A stretch of DNA of 64,000 nucleotides from Hymenobacter wooponensis (GCF_004745865.1 NZ_SRKZ01000004.1:772218-836217), one strand, 5' to 3'; positions 36,231-44,802 are shown, counted from the first letter of the stretch. Translations and numbers: made by a program. Notes: generated by a model from the sequence alone, not told the origin.

Positions 36231-36304
36231 TAGTGGCCTAGCGACGAGTACGGTATATTCAGGAACCGTGCTTGTCACTAGTCCTGGGGCTTTTCACTCG
36301 TTGT

Positions 36305-37249
36305 TTATTGAGTTAAAGAGACGCCGGCATGTCCTGACGGAATGTCGGCGTACAGCCCCTCAACTATTAGATCTTTGACTATGGCGGCTCCCGTTTTAGC
36401 GCCATGGGCAACTGCTACGGCTACTTGTCGCATGGGCGTAGTGGTATCGCCGGCGGCGTACAAGCCAGGTACGCCAGTATCACCAAACTCCGTGGCCTTA
36501 ATATGTCCGGTTTCAGTTAGGGTGCACCCAAGCTGTTCATGGAAATTACCAGCCAAACGCATGGGGAAACGGGCAAACATGGCATCGAGGAAGTGCTGTT
36601 GGCCCTCAGTAGTCCGGACAGCGGTTAAGTAACCTCCGGTGTGCTCCAGCTCCGCAACAGGAGTTTCAACTACTGGCACCTGATGTTGCGCGATAATGGC
36701 CTGCTGCTCAGGAGTGAAATCAGCCGGGCCATTCGTGAATATAGTCAGCCGCTCGCTCCAGTTTCGGATAAGCGTCACCAGCTCGGCCGCCGTTGCGCCG
36801 TTAGCCAGTAGGCCTACCCGCTGCCCCCGCACCTCATAGCCGTGGCAGAACGGGCAGTGCAGCACCGATATTCCCCAGCACTCCGCTACACCCGGTATTA
36901 GCGCCATTTCATCAACTACTCCGGTAGCCAGTAAAAGCTTCCGCGAAGAGAAGGTCTCGCCTGAATGCGTTTGGACTCGAAACCCACCTTCGACAGGTTC
37001 GGTGCTAATTACCGTGTCGGTGAGGAAGGAAACGGTGGGGTATTGGGCCACCTGCTCCCGTGCTATAGCTGCAATAGCCGCCGGAGTCTCGCCATCCCGA
37101 GTTAGGTAACTATGGGAGTGCGGCGTTTGCCGATTACACGGACGTTGATTATCTATGACCAAAACTTGGCGCATCGAGCGCCCCAGGAGCATGGCCGCAC
37201 TTAATCCAGCGTAGCTACCTCCTACTATTACGGCATCAAGCTTATTCAT
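36305..37249 (-). CDS. Thioredoxin-reductase-like FAD/NAD(P) oxidoreductase
   Basis: 314 residues. FAD motif GGSYAGLSAAML (10-21), redox pair CPFC (Cys132, Cys135) inside HCPFCHGYE, second nucleotide-binding region GLLANGATAAEL, and C-terminal GLYAAGDTTTPMRQVAVAVAHGAKTGAA. The CPFCHGYE motif differs from the classic CATCDG of TrxB and marks the related group found with stand-alone or ferredoxin-like partners. The reduced substrate is unknown. The promoter is clear: TTG-N20-TACTTTTG, flanked by two operator-like direct repeats. ATG at 37249. Confidence 0.85.
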   Translation of the reverse strand: MNKLDAVIVGGSYAGLSAAMLLGRSMRQVLVIDNQRPCNRQTPHSHSYLTRDGETPAAIAAIAREQVAQYPTVSFLTDTVISTEPVEGGFRVQTHSGETFSSRKLLLATGVVDEMALIPGVAECWGISVLHCPFCHGYEVRGQRVGLLANGATAAELVTLIRNWSERLTIFTNGPADFTPEQQAIIAQHQVPVVETPVAELEHTGGYLTAVRTTEGQQHFLDAMFARFPMRLAGNFHEQLGCTLTETGHIKATEFGDTGVPGLYAAGDTTTPMRQVAVAVAHGAKTGAAIVKDLIVEGLYADIPSGHAGVSLTQ

Positions 37250-37264
37250 AGCAGTTTACAAAAA

Positions 37265-37326
37265 TGCAACTTTGTTTCATTAACAAAAGTAGCACAAGCA
37301 AACATTACGTGCAACATTGTTTCATT
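37265..37326 (-). promoter_or_regulatory. Promoter with paired direct-repeat operators
   Basis: TGCAACTTTGTTTCATT (37265-37281) and TGCAACATTGTTTCATT (37310-37326) differ at one base and start 45 bases apart. On the leftward strand the distal copy overlaps the -33 TTG (37314-37312) and the proximal copy begins just past the -7 box TACTTTTG (37291-37284), over the transcription start. This is a typical repressor layout. Confidence 0.7.
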
Positions 37327-37340
37327 TTATAGCTTCCGTA

Positions 37341-37373
37341 AAAGAAAACCAGCCTGTAGCTGGGTTTCTTTTT
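37341..37373 (-). terminator. Terminator of the large lipoprotein gene
   Basis: AAAGAAAACCAGC (37341-37353) pairs with 37359-37371 with one mismatch. T-runs flank both sides. It lies downstream of the leftward lipoprotein gene. Confidence 0.7.
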
Positions 37374-37464
37374 GGCAGTTCGCATACTACACTGCAAGAC
37401 GATTAACTGCTCTGACGCTTTGATAGCGTTGTACATAGTCCACTACGATAGAAACACGCCAAGT

Positions 37465-38991
37465 CTATTTCTTGGCCTGTACAGTTGCGTGGGCTACTAA
37501 ATAGGACGGCAGGTTTCGCACTGACTCATTCAGCGCAAGTATGTTGTTCCGCTGTTGTGCTTTGTCTGGTAGGTGCTGATTGTAATTGAGGAACAAGTAG
37601 TACGCTAGTAGTCTATTGAATGTATCAAGCGTTGGGTCAGCAACCGTTGATAATAAGCGCTGTTCTATTTCTCGGGGCTGCTGAGTTTCAGCCAATGCTC
37701 GTCCAACTCTATTTACCGTTCCGAAGTAGTGGTTATTACTAGGGTTATCAATCCGCAGACTTATCCCTAACAGCAAGTCAGGCACATTGATGTCCAGCTC
37801 TTCCAACTCCCGCAAGTAGGTCTGGCGCTTTTCCCAGGCGTAGCTGCCATCTGAATCTCGCTCAAACCGGTCGTTCATAATATCGAGATGAGCCCGCAGG
37901 AAGGTTTCCCAATTCACTGCTTCGGCCGACAGCTGCGCAATACCTAGGGCGTGCCGCCGGGGGCTGTCGTCCATGCTGCAGCTACCTACTACTCGGCGGC
38001 TCCTTTTGAGCAGCAGAGCTCTTGCGGGCGAGTAATAACGAGCTACGTATTCCTCAAACTCATCCGACGTATTACCCAGGGTGGCGTCATCAGTAGCAGC
38101 TTTTACTAACAGTTCCCGGAAGCGTGGGGTCTTGGCTAAAGCATCTACTTTCGGGATTCGCAGTGAATCCCATTCGCGATATGCCAGCCACTGCGCTCTT
38201 AGCTCCTCCTGGCCAGTCTTGTTTTTGTACTCATCAGATGGGTAATTGGTCTGCTGATGCACAAACTCCAAGAGGGCAGCTTGGCTTGCCGTTGCCTTTT
38301 GAGGCATTCGTACGCCAGTGCGCTTTGCGGTCTGCAGATAAATCTGCGCCGTAGTGTCCACGAGGCAATCGGCATACTGCACTAGCATGGCATACGACTT
38401 TGCTAATGGCTTACAAGCAAGTCCCTCCGGAAAATAGAACGCCTCCACATAGGGTTTAGGGTAGCCCCGCTTCTCATATTCCACAATCCACTTCTCAGAA
38501 GCCAACGCACTAGCCGAGGCATGCCCGTCCGCGGAAAGCGTATAGTCGCCGCGCCCGTTCAGCGGAATGCTGCGGTATTCAGTTGATAAATGCGGCTTGT
38601 CTCCGTACTCGTCCTGTTCGTGAGTGGCGACTACCAGCAGCCCGAGTTCTTGCTTAGCGCCTGGATACTGGCGTAGAAAATTCTCCACGGTAGTGCCGGA
38701 CTTTAGCAGTTTGGCGGCAGCAGCCAAGTCTCCCTGCTCCAACCGAACATAAGTGGCCTGCCCCTGCCACTTGCTCTGATATACCCGCGACAAATCACAG
38801 ACCTTGTGGCGCAGGTTCAGCGAATCTACTATTCGCTGCAGCCGGCTCATGGTGCGCGGCGAATAGAGCAAGCCGTTGGTTGTGAGACCAAATTCGCCGG
38901 CTTGCGCAGAGGCAGTAGCTGGCGTAGTTGACTGGGCGTGACAAGCAGTTAGCCCAATCCATACACACGAAATAAGTATCCAGATTCTCAT
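37465..38991 (-). CDS. Large lipoprotein, function unknown
   Basis: 508 residues from the ATG at 38991, which opens MRIWILISCVWIGLTAC with lipidated Cys17 (lipobox GLTAC). After a short linker comes a long soluble, mostly helical and charged protein without repeats that I recognise. One segment (EFYYP-like EYVARYYSPARALLLKRSRRVVGSC) may be a surface helix. Function and family unknown. The frame reaches 39045 upstream, but that start has no signal peptide. Codon use is less GC-rich than the neighbours. Confidence 0.7.
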   Translation of the reverse strand: MRIWILISCVWIGLTACHAQSTTPATASAQAGEFGLTTNGLLYSPRTMSRLQRIVDSLNLRHKVCDLSRVYQSKWQGQATYVRLEQGDLAAAAKLLKSGTTVENFLRQYPGAKQELGLLVVATHEQDEYGDKPHLSTEYRSIPLNGRGDYTLSADGHASASALASEKWIVEYEKRGYPKPYVEAFYFPEGLACKPLAKSYAMLVQYADCLVDTTAQIYLQTAKRTGVRMPQKATASQAALLEFVHQQTNYPSDEYKNKTGQEELRAQWLAYREWDSLRIPKVDALAKTPRFRELLVKAATDDATLGNTSDEFEEYVARYYSPARALLLKRSRRVVGSCSMDDSPRRHALGIAQLSAEAVNWETFLRAHLDIMNDRFERDSDGSYAWEKRQTYLRELEELDINVPDLLLGISLRIDNPSNNHYFGTVNRVGRALAETQQPREIEQRLLSTVADPTLDTFNRLLAYYLFLNYNQHLPDKAQQRNNILALNESVRNLPSYLVAHATVQAKK

Positions 38992-39111
38992 AACATACTG
39001 CGGCGCAATTCCGGGCCGCGAACGGGCTATGGTTGAATAGTTCAACGATGCCAGTTTTGCCCATTTTGCACACGAATGCTCAGAAAAAACTTCTGAGCCG
39101 CAGTATCTTAT

Positions 39112-40071
39112 CTACAGCACCTGTCCTAACCCAAACAGCAGCGTAAACACCAGCGTGGTAAGGGCCATTTGCTTCAGCAGCGGGTCAAGCTGCATAGAGT
39201 CCTGGCGCTGCCACACGGAAATGGCGTTGCGGAATAACAGCGGAGCCGCGAGTACAAACAGCCACTGCCAGGGCGAGTGGTAAGTGAGGGCCACATACAC
39301 CACGGCGCAACCAAAGCCCAGCAAGAGCAGCAGCCAGTGGTAGCGGCGGGCCCGCACCGGCCCTAAACGTACTGGAATCGTGATTTTACCGGCCAATTCA
39401 TCGGAGCGGATGTCGCGGATGTTGTTCACGTTGAGTACGGCCGTAGCAAAGCAGCCCAGCGCGGCGGCAGGCAACAATACCGGCAGCGGCAGCGCCTCCG
39501 TCCAGGTGGGCACTTGGCTGTAGGCTTGTAGGAAGTAGGTACCGCACACGCCCACCATCCCGAAGAAGATAAACACCGATAAGTCGCCGAGGCCTGCGTA
39601 GCCGTAGGGCTTGGAGCCAGCGGTGTAATTAACCGCAGCCCAAATAGCCGACAGGCCTAGCACGAAGAACGCCGTGAAAATCCAGGCCCCGGCCGTGCCC
39701 AGCGCCACCCAGAGCAGCGCTAGGCCACTCACAAGCGACAATAGCCCAAACACGCCCATGCCTTTCTTCATCTGCTGAGGCGAGATGGCACCGCTCTGTA
39801 CGGCTCGTTGCGGCCCTTCGCGGTGCACACTATCGGCGCCGTTTTGGGAGTCGCCGTAGTCGTTGGCGAGGTTACTCAGAATCTGCAGCAGAATGGTGGT
39901 AAGAGCCGCTAGGCCTACCACTGCGCCGCGGAACTGCCCGTGGCTGGCAGCCAAAAAGCCCCCGGCCATAATGCTGGCTAGCGCCAGCGGCAGCGTGCGA
40001 GGGCGGAAGGCCGAAAGCCAAGCTTTGGCGGGACTAATGGGGGCAGCGGGGGTGGCAGCAGAAGAAGCCAT
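39112..40071 (-). CDS. menA: 1,4-dihydroxy-2-naphthoate polyprenyltransferase
   Basis: 319 residues, about nine membrane helices. FRPRTLPLALASIMAGG at the N-terminus, the first Asp-rich loop NLANDYGDSQNGAD, EGPQRAVQSG, and the second loop NNIRDIRSDELAGKITIPVRLG match MenA. It attaches the polyprenyl chain in menaquinone synthesis at the inner membrane. No other men gene is adjacent. The N-terminal Ala/Pro-rich 15 residues are probably a loose extension. Confidence 0.92.
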   Translation of the reverse strand: MASSAATPAAPISPAKAWLSAFRPRTLPLALASIMAGGFLAASHGQFRGAVVGLAALTTILLQILSNLANDYGDSQNGADSVHREGPQRAVQSGAISPQQMKKGMGVFGLLSLVSGLALLWVALGTAGAWIFTAFFVLGLSAIWAAVNYTAGSKPYGYAGLGDLSVFIFFGMVGVCGTYFLQAYSQVPTWTEALPLPVLLPAAALGCFATAVLNVNNIRDIRSDELAGKITIPVRLGPVRARRYHWLLLLLGFGCAVVYVALTYHSPWQWLFVLAAPLLFRNAISVWQRQDSMQLDPLLKQMALTTLVFTLLFGLGQVL

Positions 40072-40204
40072 TGCGGTAAAATATAACGGTCGTGCTGTGG
40101 GGTGTCGGCTCGCTGAATCAACCGCAGGCTGGCCTCTCTAGGCCAGTTGGGCGGCATGTGATGAGCTACTTTGCCGAGCGCAGCATGCTTGTATGGTGTA
40201 TTAA

Positions 40205-40873
40205 CTACTGGAAATTTGGACCGAAGGCTATAATCCGTTCGGCAGAAAGTTCTGAGAAGTGGCGTATCACTAGATTGGCGTGGCTCAGGTCCTGCATAGG
40301 CGAGTGCTCACTGTCGTAGCCAATGCAATAGAGGCCGGCTGCTTTGGCCGCCGTGACGCCATTGGCAGAATCTTCGATGACCACGCATTCCGTTTTAGGT
40401 GCTTTCGACCGGGAAGCGGCAAACTCGAAAATGGCCGGATCGGGCTTAGAGCGGGGGAAATCCTCGCCACTGATGAGGTCCGTGAAATACGGGCCAATGC
40501 CAAACCGCCGCATCACCCGGTCAATAGTAGAATTGGAGGCCGACGACGCCAGGATAATTTGCACGCTGTGCTGGTGCAAGTCCTCCAGCAAGGCCCGTAC
40601 GCCATCGTGCAAATCCAGATCGGGCTTTTCATCGAAAGCGCGGTTGAAAAACTCGCGCTTGCTCATCACTAGCTCCTCCACCGAAGGCGCCAGGCCGTAC
40701 TTATCTTTCAGATACTGGTATACGTTTTTGGTTGAGCGGCCCGTAAACGTGGTGTACTCATCATCGGGCACCTGAATCCCGAGCTCATCAAAGTGCCGGA
40801 AGTAGGCGTAGCGGTGCACGGGCTCGGTGTCGACAATGACGCCATCCATGTCGAAAATAACGGTGCGAATCAT
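40205..40873 (-). CDS. HAD-family phosphatase, beta-phosphoglucomutase-like
   Basis: 222 residues. Motif I DMDGVIVDTEP (nucleophile Asp8, acid/base Asp10), cap domain of the alpha-helical C1 type, motif II ASSASN, motif III KPDP, and motif IV IEDSANGV. This matches small-sugar or nucleotide-sugar phosphatases/mutases of the PgmB group; the substrate is open. Single leftward gene with start at 40873. Confidence 0.85.
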   Translation of the reverse strand: MIRTVIFDMDGVIVDTEPVHRYAYFRHFDELGIQVPDDEYTTFTGRSTKNVYQYLKDKYGLAPSVEELVMSKREFFNRAFDEKPDLDLHDGVRALLEDLHQHSVQIILASSASNSTIDRVMRRFGIGPYFTDLISGEDFPRSKPDPAIFEFAASRSKAPKTECVVIEDSANGVTAAKAAGLYCIGYDSEHSPMQDLSHANLVIRHFSELSAERIIAFGPNFQ

Positions 40874-40936
40874 GCGGGGTGTGGTCTGTTGGGGCGAAGG
40901 TAGAGAAACCTACCGCTTCGCCTACTACGAAAAAGA

Positions 40937-40984
40937 GCAGCCTGCGCCTTCCGCGCCGAAGGCACTACGGAACGCACAGGCTGC
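40937..40984 (-). terminator. Terminator of the glutathione peroxidase gene
   Basis: GCAGCCTG (40937-40944) pairs with CAGGCTGC (40977-40984) with more pairing inside. Read leftward it is followed by CTCTTTTTCG. Confidence 0.75.
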
Positions 40985-41002
40985 CACTAAAATCGGTTGA
41001 AA

Positions 41003-41581
41003 CTATTTCAGGATAGCCGCCACCAGTTCGTCGCTCATGGGCGTGACTTTCGACGGATAGAAAGCTACTACGTGGCCCTGCTCATCAACCAGGTACTTGC
41101 AGAAGTTCCAGGTAGGCGCATCTCCTACCGCTCCGTTCTTCGACTTATCAGCCAGAAACTTGTAGAGCGGGGCCGTATCGTCGCCCTTCACCGAGACCTT
41201 GCTGAACAGCGGAAAGGTCACGCCGTAATTCTTCTCGCAGAAAGTGGCAATCTGCGCTTCCGTGCCGGGCTCCTGTCCGCCGAAGTTGTTGGCTGGGAAA
41301 CCCAGCACTGTCACCTTATCCCCGTGCTTCTTGTAGAGCTCCTCCAGTTCCTTGTACTGCGGGGTATAGCCGCATTCCGAAGCCGTATTCACGATGAGCA
41401 GCTTCTTGCCCTTATACTGGCTCAACTTCACGTCTTTGCCATCAATGGATTTTACGGTGAAGTCGTAGACGGTGCCGGCAGCGGCGGGAGCAGTGGTTTC
41501 AGTCATGGCAGGAGCAGAGTTTTGGTGGTAAAACGACAGGCCACTGGCTAGCAGCGCACCTATGAGTACAAAGGCTTTCAT
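41003..41581 (-). CDS. Glutathione-peroxidase-like thiol peroxidase, exported
   Basis: 192 residues. An N-terminal hydrophobic segment (2-18) and a Ala/Thr/Pro linker suggest export or membrane anchoring. The fold carries the full tetrad: Cys70 (ASECGYTPQ), Gln103, Trp158 and Asn159 (TWNF). A second Cys at 115 (ATFCEKNYG) fits the thioredoxin-dependent type that resolves through a disulphide. Reduces hydrogen peroxide or lipid peroxides. No selenocysteine codon. Confidence 0.88.
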   Translation of the reverse strand: MKAFVLIGALLASGLSFYHQNSAPAMTETTAPAAAGTVYDFTVKSIDGKDVKLSQYKGKKLLIVNTASECGYTPQYKELEELYKKHGDKVTVLGFPANNFGGQEPGTEAQIATFCEKNYGVTFPLFSKVSVKGDDTAPLYKFLADKSKNGAVGDAPTWNFCKYLVDEQGHVVAFYPSKVTPMSDELVAAILK

Positions 41582-41663
41582 GGGACAAGGTTGAAGGGAG
41601 TTGTCAGTGACAAACCGAGGAGTATAACCAAAGTTTGAGGTTAAATACGGCTTGTTCTACAAG

Positions 41664-41890
41664 GTCATGCTGAGCGAAGTTAAAGCACCTTATGTGCTGA
41701 CGCCAGCACCGTGTAGAGACGCATACTTGCGTCTCCTCGTTGAACGATAGCGCCCTAACAACTGGCCTAGAACACTAGCAGTCGCACGGAGCGAGGTAAA
41801 TAACATCAGCTCACGCCCAGACGCGAATACGCGTCTCTACTCGTGATGCGACACCAGCATGCAAAATGCATCGACTCTGCTCAGCATGAC
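41664..41890. repeat. Palindromic intergenic element, copy 3 (composite)
   Basis: Outer arms GTCATGCTGAGC (41664-41675) and its complement (41879-41890). Inside is a second pair, GTAGAGACGC (41713-41722) with GCGTCTCTAC (41831-41840), each of which also forms its own small hairpin (41716-41735 and 41819-41836). The centre has AACAACTGGCCTAG (41757-41770), close to the core of copies 1 and 2. It lies between the peroxidase and LOG-family genes, in a 329-base stretch otherwise empty. Confidence 0.8.
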
Positions 41891-41910
41891 GTTCCAGGTA
41901 TCTTAGTGGC

Positions 41911-42492
41911 CTACGTGGTGCGCGGCGTCAGCCACTTTTCCAGCGCTATTGGCTGATAGGCCAGCATTTCTTCAATCAGGCCTTTGGGGTCGGGGTTACT
42001 CAGAAGCTGCTGGCGGTTTTCGCGGCGCAGCAGGCCTTCCTCCACCATGTGGTCGAGGGCGCGGAGCAGGTGGTCGTAGAAGCCAGCCACGCCAAGTACA
42101 CCGATGGGCTTTTTGTGCAGACCTAGCTGGCCCCAGGTCAGCACTTCAAATAGTTCTTCCAGCGTACCAAAGCCACCGGGCATAGCTACGAAGCCTTCGG
42201 CCAGGTCGGCCATCAGCAGCTTACGCTCGTGCATGCTTTTTACAATGTGCAGCTCCGTTACGCCCCGGTGCTCTACTTCTTTGGCCACCAGAAAGTCCGG
42301 AATTACCCCGATAACCTTGCCGCCGTGCGCCAGCACGCTGTCGGCCACAGCGCCCATGAGGCCTACGCGGCCCCCACCGTACACCAGCGTCATGCCACGC
42401 TCAGCTAGCACGCGGCCCATTTCCTGGGCTTGATGGGCATATACTTCATTGTTTCCGGCACTAGAGCCGCAATACACTGCTACGCTTTTCAT
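41911..42492 (-). CDS. LOG-family (TIGR00730) Rossmann-fold protein
   Basis: 193 residues from the ATG at 42492. Both family motifs are present: GGGRVGLMG and PGGFGTLEE. Members cleave nucleoside 5'-monophosphates at the N-glycosidic bond (cytokinin-activating phosphoribohydrolase or AMP/other nucleotide nucleosidase); which substrate cannot be told. Cytoplasmic. It follows argS in the same direction, separated by a terminator. Confidence 0.88.
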   Translation of the reverse strand: MKSVAVYCGSSAGNNEVYAHQAQEMGRVLAERGMTLVYGGGRVGLMGAVADSVLAHGGKVIGVIPDFLVAKEVEHRGVTELHIVKSMHERKLLMADLAEGFVAMPGGFGTLEELFEVLTWGQLGLHKKPIGVLGVAGFYDHLLRALDHMVEEGLLRRENRQQLLSNPDPKGLIEEMLAYQPIALEKWLTPRTT

Positions 42493-42524
42493 TATGAGTA
42501 TGTGAGTTGAAGACAAAAGAAAAA

Positions 42525-42557
42525 CAGCAGCAACGCCACACGCTGGCGTTGCTGCTG
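42525..42557 (-). terminator. Terminator of argS
   Basis: CAGCAGCAACGCCA (42525-42538) pairs perfectly with 42544-42557, and read leftward is followed by TTTTTCTTTT. Confidence 0.92.
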
Positions 42558-42593
42558 AATACTGTAACTAATAGCGCAACTGGCTCTAGCCAA

Positions 42594-44387
42594 TTACATG
42601 CGCTCGGGCACCTGAATGCCCAAAAGGCCCATGCTAGCCTTAATGGTCTGCGCTGTTTGGGCCGATAGTGCCACCCGAAATGCTTTCTTGGCCGCATCCG
42701 GCTCGATGAAGATTGGTACCTCGGTGTAGAAGCGGTTGTAGGCCCGAGCAATGTCGTAGGCGTACTGCGCCACTACGGCCGGCGACTGCGTAGTGGCAGC
42801 CTCGGCTACAACAGCCGCGTAACGGCCCAGTTCCTGAATCATCTCCCGCTCGGTGGCATGAATCTCGCCTAGGCCAGTCAGGCTGGAATCGGCGGCTACG
42901 CCCTGCTCAGCAGCTTTGCGCAGGATGCTGGAAATCCGGGCGTGCGAGTACTGGATGAATGGGCCCGTATGGCCTTCCAGGCTCACCGACTCTTCGGGGT
43001 TGAAGAGCATGCGCTTCTTGGGGTCCACTTTCAGCAGGTAGTACTTCAGGGCGCCCAGGCCTAGCATGTGGTACAGCTCAGCCGCTTGCTCGTCAGTTAG
43101 GCCTTCGGTTTTGCCTTTCTCCAGGGTGGCGGCTTTGGCGGCTTCCACCACTTCGCGCACCAGCTCGTCGGCGTCTACCACGGTGCCTTCGCGCGACTTC
43201 ATCTTGCCGGAGGGCAGGTCTACCATGCCGTAGCTGAGGTGGTAAATGGCATCGGCGTAGGGCTTGCCCAGTTTCTTGAGCACCGCCTTCAGCACTTGCA
43301 TGTGGTAGTTCTGCTCGTCGGCAATTACGTACACCGAAAGGTCGTAGTGGAAGTCCTGGAACTTCAGCTCGGCCGTGCCCAGGTCCTGGGTGATGTACAC
43401 GGAGGTGCCATCGGCGCGCAGCAGTAGCTTTTCGTCGAGGCCTTCTTCCTTAAGGTCAACCCACACTGAGCCGTCTTCCTTCTTGAAGAACACGCCCTTC
43501 TGCAGGCCTTCTTCTACCCGCTCCTTGCCCAGCAGGTAGGTACCCGACTCGTAGTAGTACTTGTCGAAATCAACGCCGATGTTCTGGTAGGTTTCGTCGA
43601 AGCCCTCGTACACCCAGCCATTCATCTGCTTCCAGAGGCCTACTACTTCCTCGTCGCCGGCTTCCCAGGCGCGGAGCATGTCCTGAGCTTCCAGCATCAT
43701 GGGGGCCTGGCGCTTGGCGACGTCGGGCAGTACACCTTCGGCTTCGAGCTGCTTTACCTGCTCGCGGTAGTGCTTCTCAAACAACACATAGTACTTACCA
43801 GCCAGATGGTCACCTTTGATGCCGGCGCTCTGCGGAGTTTCGCCGTGGCCGTATTGCTGGTAGGCCAGCATCGACTTACAGATGTGAATACCCCGGTCGT
43901 TGACGAGGTTCGCCTTCGTGACGGTGGCACCAGTCGCTTTCAGAATCTCGGCCACTGAGTAGCCGAGGAAGTTGTTGCGCAAGTGGCCTAGGTGCAGAGG
44001 CTTGTTGGTGTTTGGCGAAGAATACTCCACCACCACGTTTTGGGGGCCGCCGGTTTCTACTGGCGCGCCGACGGGCTGCTGGCGTAGCTGCTCAAACACC
44101 TCCAGCCAAGCCGTATCGGCAATTTCCAGGTTCAGGAAGCCTTTTACCACATTGTAGCCCGACACCAGCGGCTCATTGGCCACCAGCCAGTCGCCGATGC
44201 CCTGCCCGATTTGCTCGGGGCCTTTGCCGATGGCCTTAGTGAAGGGGAACGTCACGAGCGTAAACTGGCCCGCGAATTCTTTGCGCGTGGGCTGCAGCGC
44301 CAGCTGGGGCGAAGCCACCTCCACGTCGAATACATGTTTAATAGCGGCCCCGAGGGCAGCTTTGAGGGTTTGTTGGAGTTGTTGCAC
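42594..44387 (-). CDS. argS: Arginine--tRNA ligase
   Basis: 597 residues, GTG start at 44387. The N-terminal Add-1 domain is followed by the HIGH-type motif SSPNTNKPLHLGHLRN (near 128-143), NDRGIHICKSM, and MVDLPSGKMKSREGTVVDAD, the KMSKS-replacing loop typical of ArgRS. The C-terminal anticodon-binding domain ends in ...GIQVPERM. Charges tRNA-Arg. Between it and its probable promoter (44639-44632) is a 245-base leader with an Arg-rich mini-frame and a long hairpin, see below. Confidence 0.95.
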   Translation of the reverse strand: MQQLQQTLKAALGAAIKHVFDVEVASPQLALQPTRKEFAGQFTLVTFPFTKAIGKGPEQIGQGIGDWLVANEPLVSGYNVVKGFLNLEIADTAWLEVFEQLRQQPVGAPVETGGPQNVVVEYSSPNTNKPLHLGHLRNNFLGYSVAEILKATGATVTKANLVNDRGIHICKSMLAYQQYGHGETPQSAGIKGDHLAGKYYVLFEKHYREQVKQLEAEGVLPDVAKRQAPMMLEAQDMLRAWEAGDEEVVGLWKQMNGWVYEGFDETYQNIGVDFDKYYYESGTYLLGKERVEEGLQKGVFFKKEDGSVWVDLKEEGLDEKLLLRADGTSVYITQDLGTAELKFQDFHYDLSVYVIADEQNYHMQVLKAVLKKLGKPYADAIYHLSYGMVDLPSGKMKSREGTVVDADELVREVVEAAKAATLEKGKTEGLTDEQAAELYHMLGLGALKYYLLKVDPKKRMLFNPEESVSLEGHTGPFIQYSHARISSILRKAAEQGVAADSSLTGLGEIHATEREMIQELGRYAAVVAEAATTQSPAVVAQYAYDIARAYNRFYTEVPIFIEPDAAKKAFRVALSAQTAQTIKASMGLLGIQVPERM

Positions 44388-44469
44388 GGATACGAAAGCG
44401 ATACGCTTAGTAAGAAGCCGAATAGTCGACTTCAGGAAGATGAAAATTTGGAGACCAAACCACGGATGC

Positions 44470-44551
44470 AGCGTAAACCCCGGATAGGCCTAGCGGTTAC
44501 TTTACCTGTAGTTGCAGGTTTCACGGCAGCTGGCCTACCCTGGCTTACGCT
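44470..44551 (-). promoter_or_regulatory. Long hairpin in the argS leader
   Basis: AGCGTAAACCCCGGATAGGCC (44470-44490) and 44532-44551 pair through AGCGTAA/TTACGCT and GGATAGGCC/GGCCTACCC (one G-U), with an internal bulge. The upstream arm overlaps the stop codon of the Arg-rich mini-frame. No long U-run follows. Confidence 0.5.
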
Positions 44552-44591
44552 AGAGTCGTCGTTGATTTCGGGTCCAAAGAGTCGGCTTCAT
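44550..44591 (-). CDS. Candidate Arg-codon leader peptide of argS
   Basis: A 13-residue frame reads MKPTLWTRNQRRL and ends with TAG inside the hairpin arm. Three of its 13 codons are CGA (Arg), a codon that appears less used than CGC/CGG in the surrounding genes. It starts about 35 bases downstream of the inferred transcription start. Such a peptide could sense charged tRNA-Arg. Not proven; short frames also occur by chance. Confidence 0.35.
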   Translation of the reverse strand: MKPTLWTRNQRRL

Positions 44592-44631
44592 AGGGAGTTG
44601 ATGCGGCTACCGCTCCGGGCTTCCGCTGTTA

Positions 44632-44639
44632 CAAAGGTA
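44632..44639 (-). promoter_or_regulatory. -7 promoter box for argS
   Basis: TACCTTTG read leftward, a perfect -7 box, 245 bases upstream of the argS start. Confidence 0.6.
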
Positions 44640-44802
44640 GAAACCCCGGCCGGATGCCTCTCGAAAAAGTTCGGCAACGCTGGTAAGCCTTTGCGTAGGC
44701 CTATCCGTACTAGCACGAGGACGGCGGCTTTACCTACTATTTTTAGCGGCAGCTTCGTTGCTTTCCCTGCTCACTACTCCTCGCCGTTTTAACGGCAATA
44801 AG

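Noticed and set aside
44211..44792. Rightward 193-codon frame across the argS leader
   Set aside because: Overlaps the start of argS and has no recognisable protein pattern; the region is better explained as leader and promoters.
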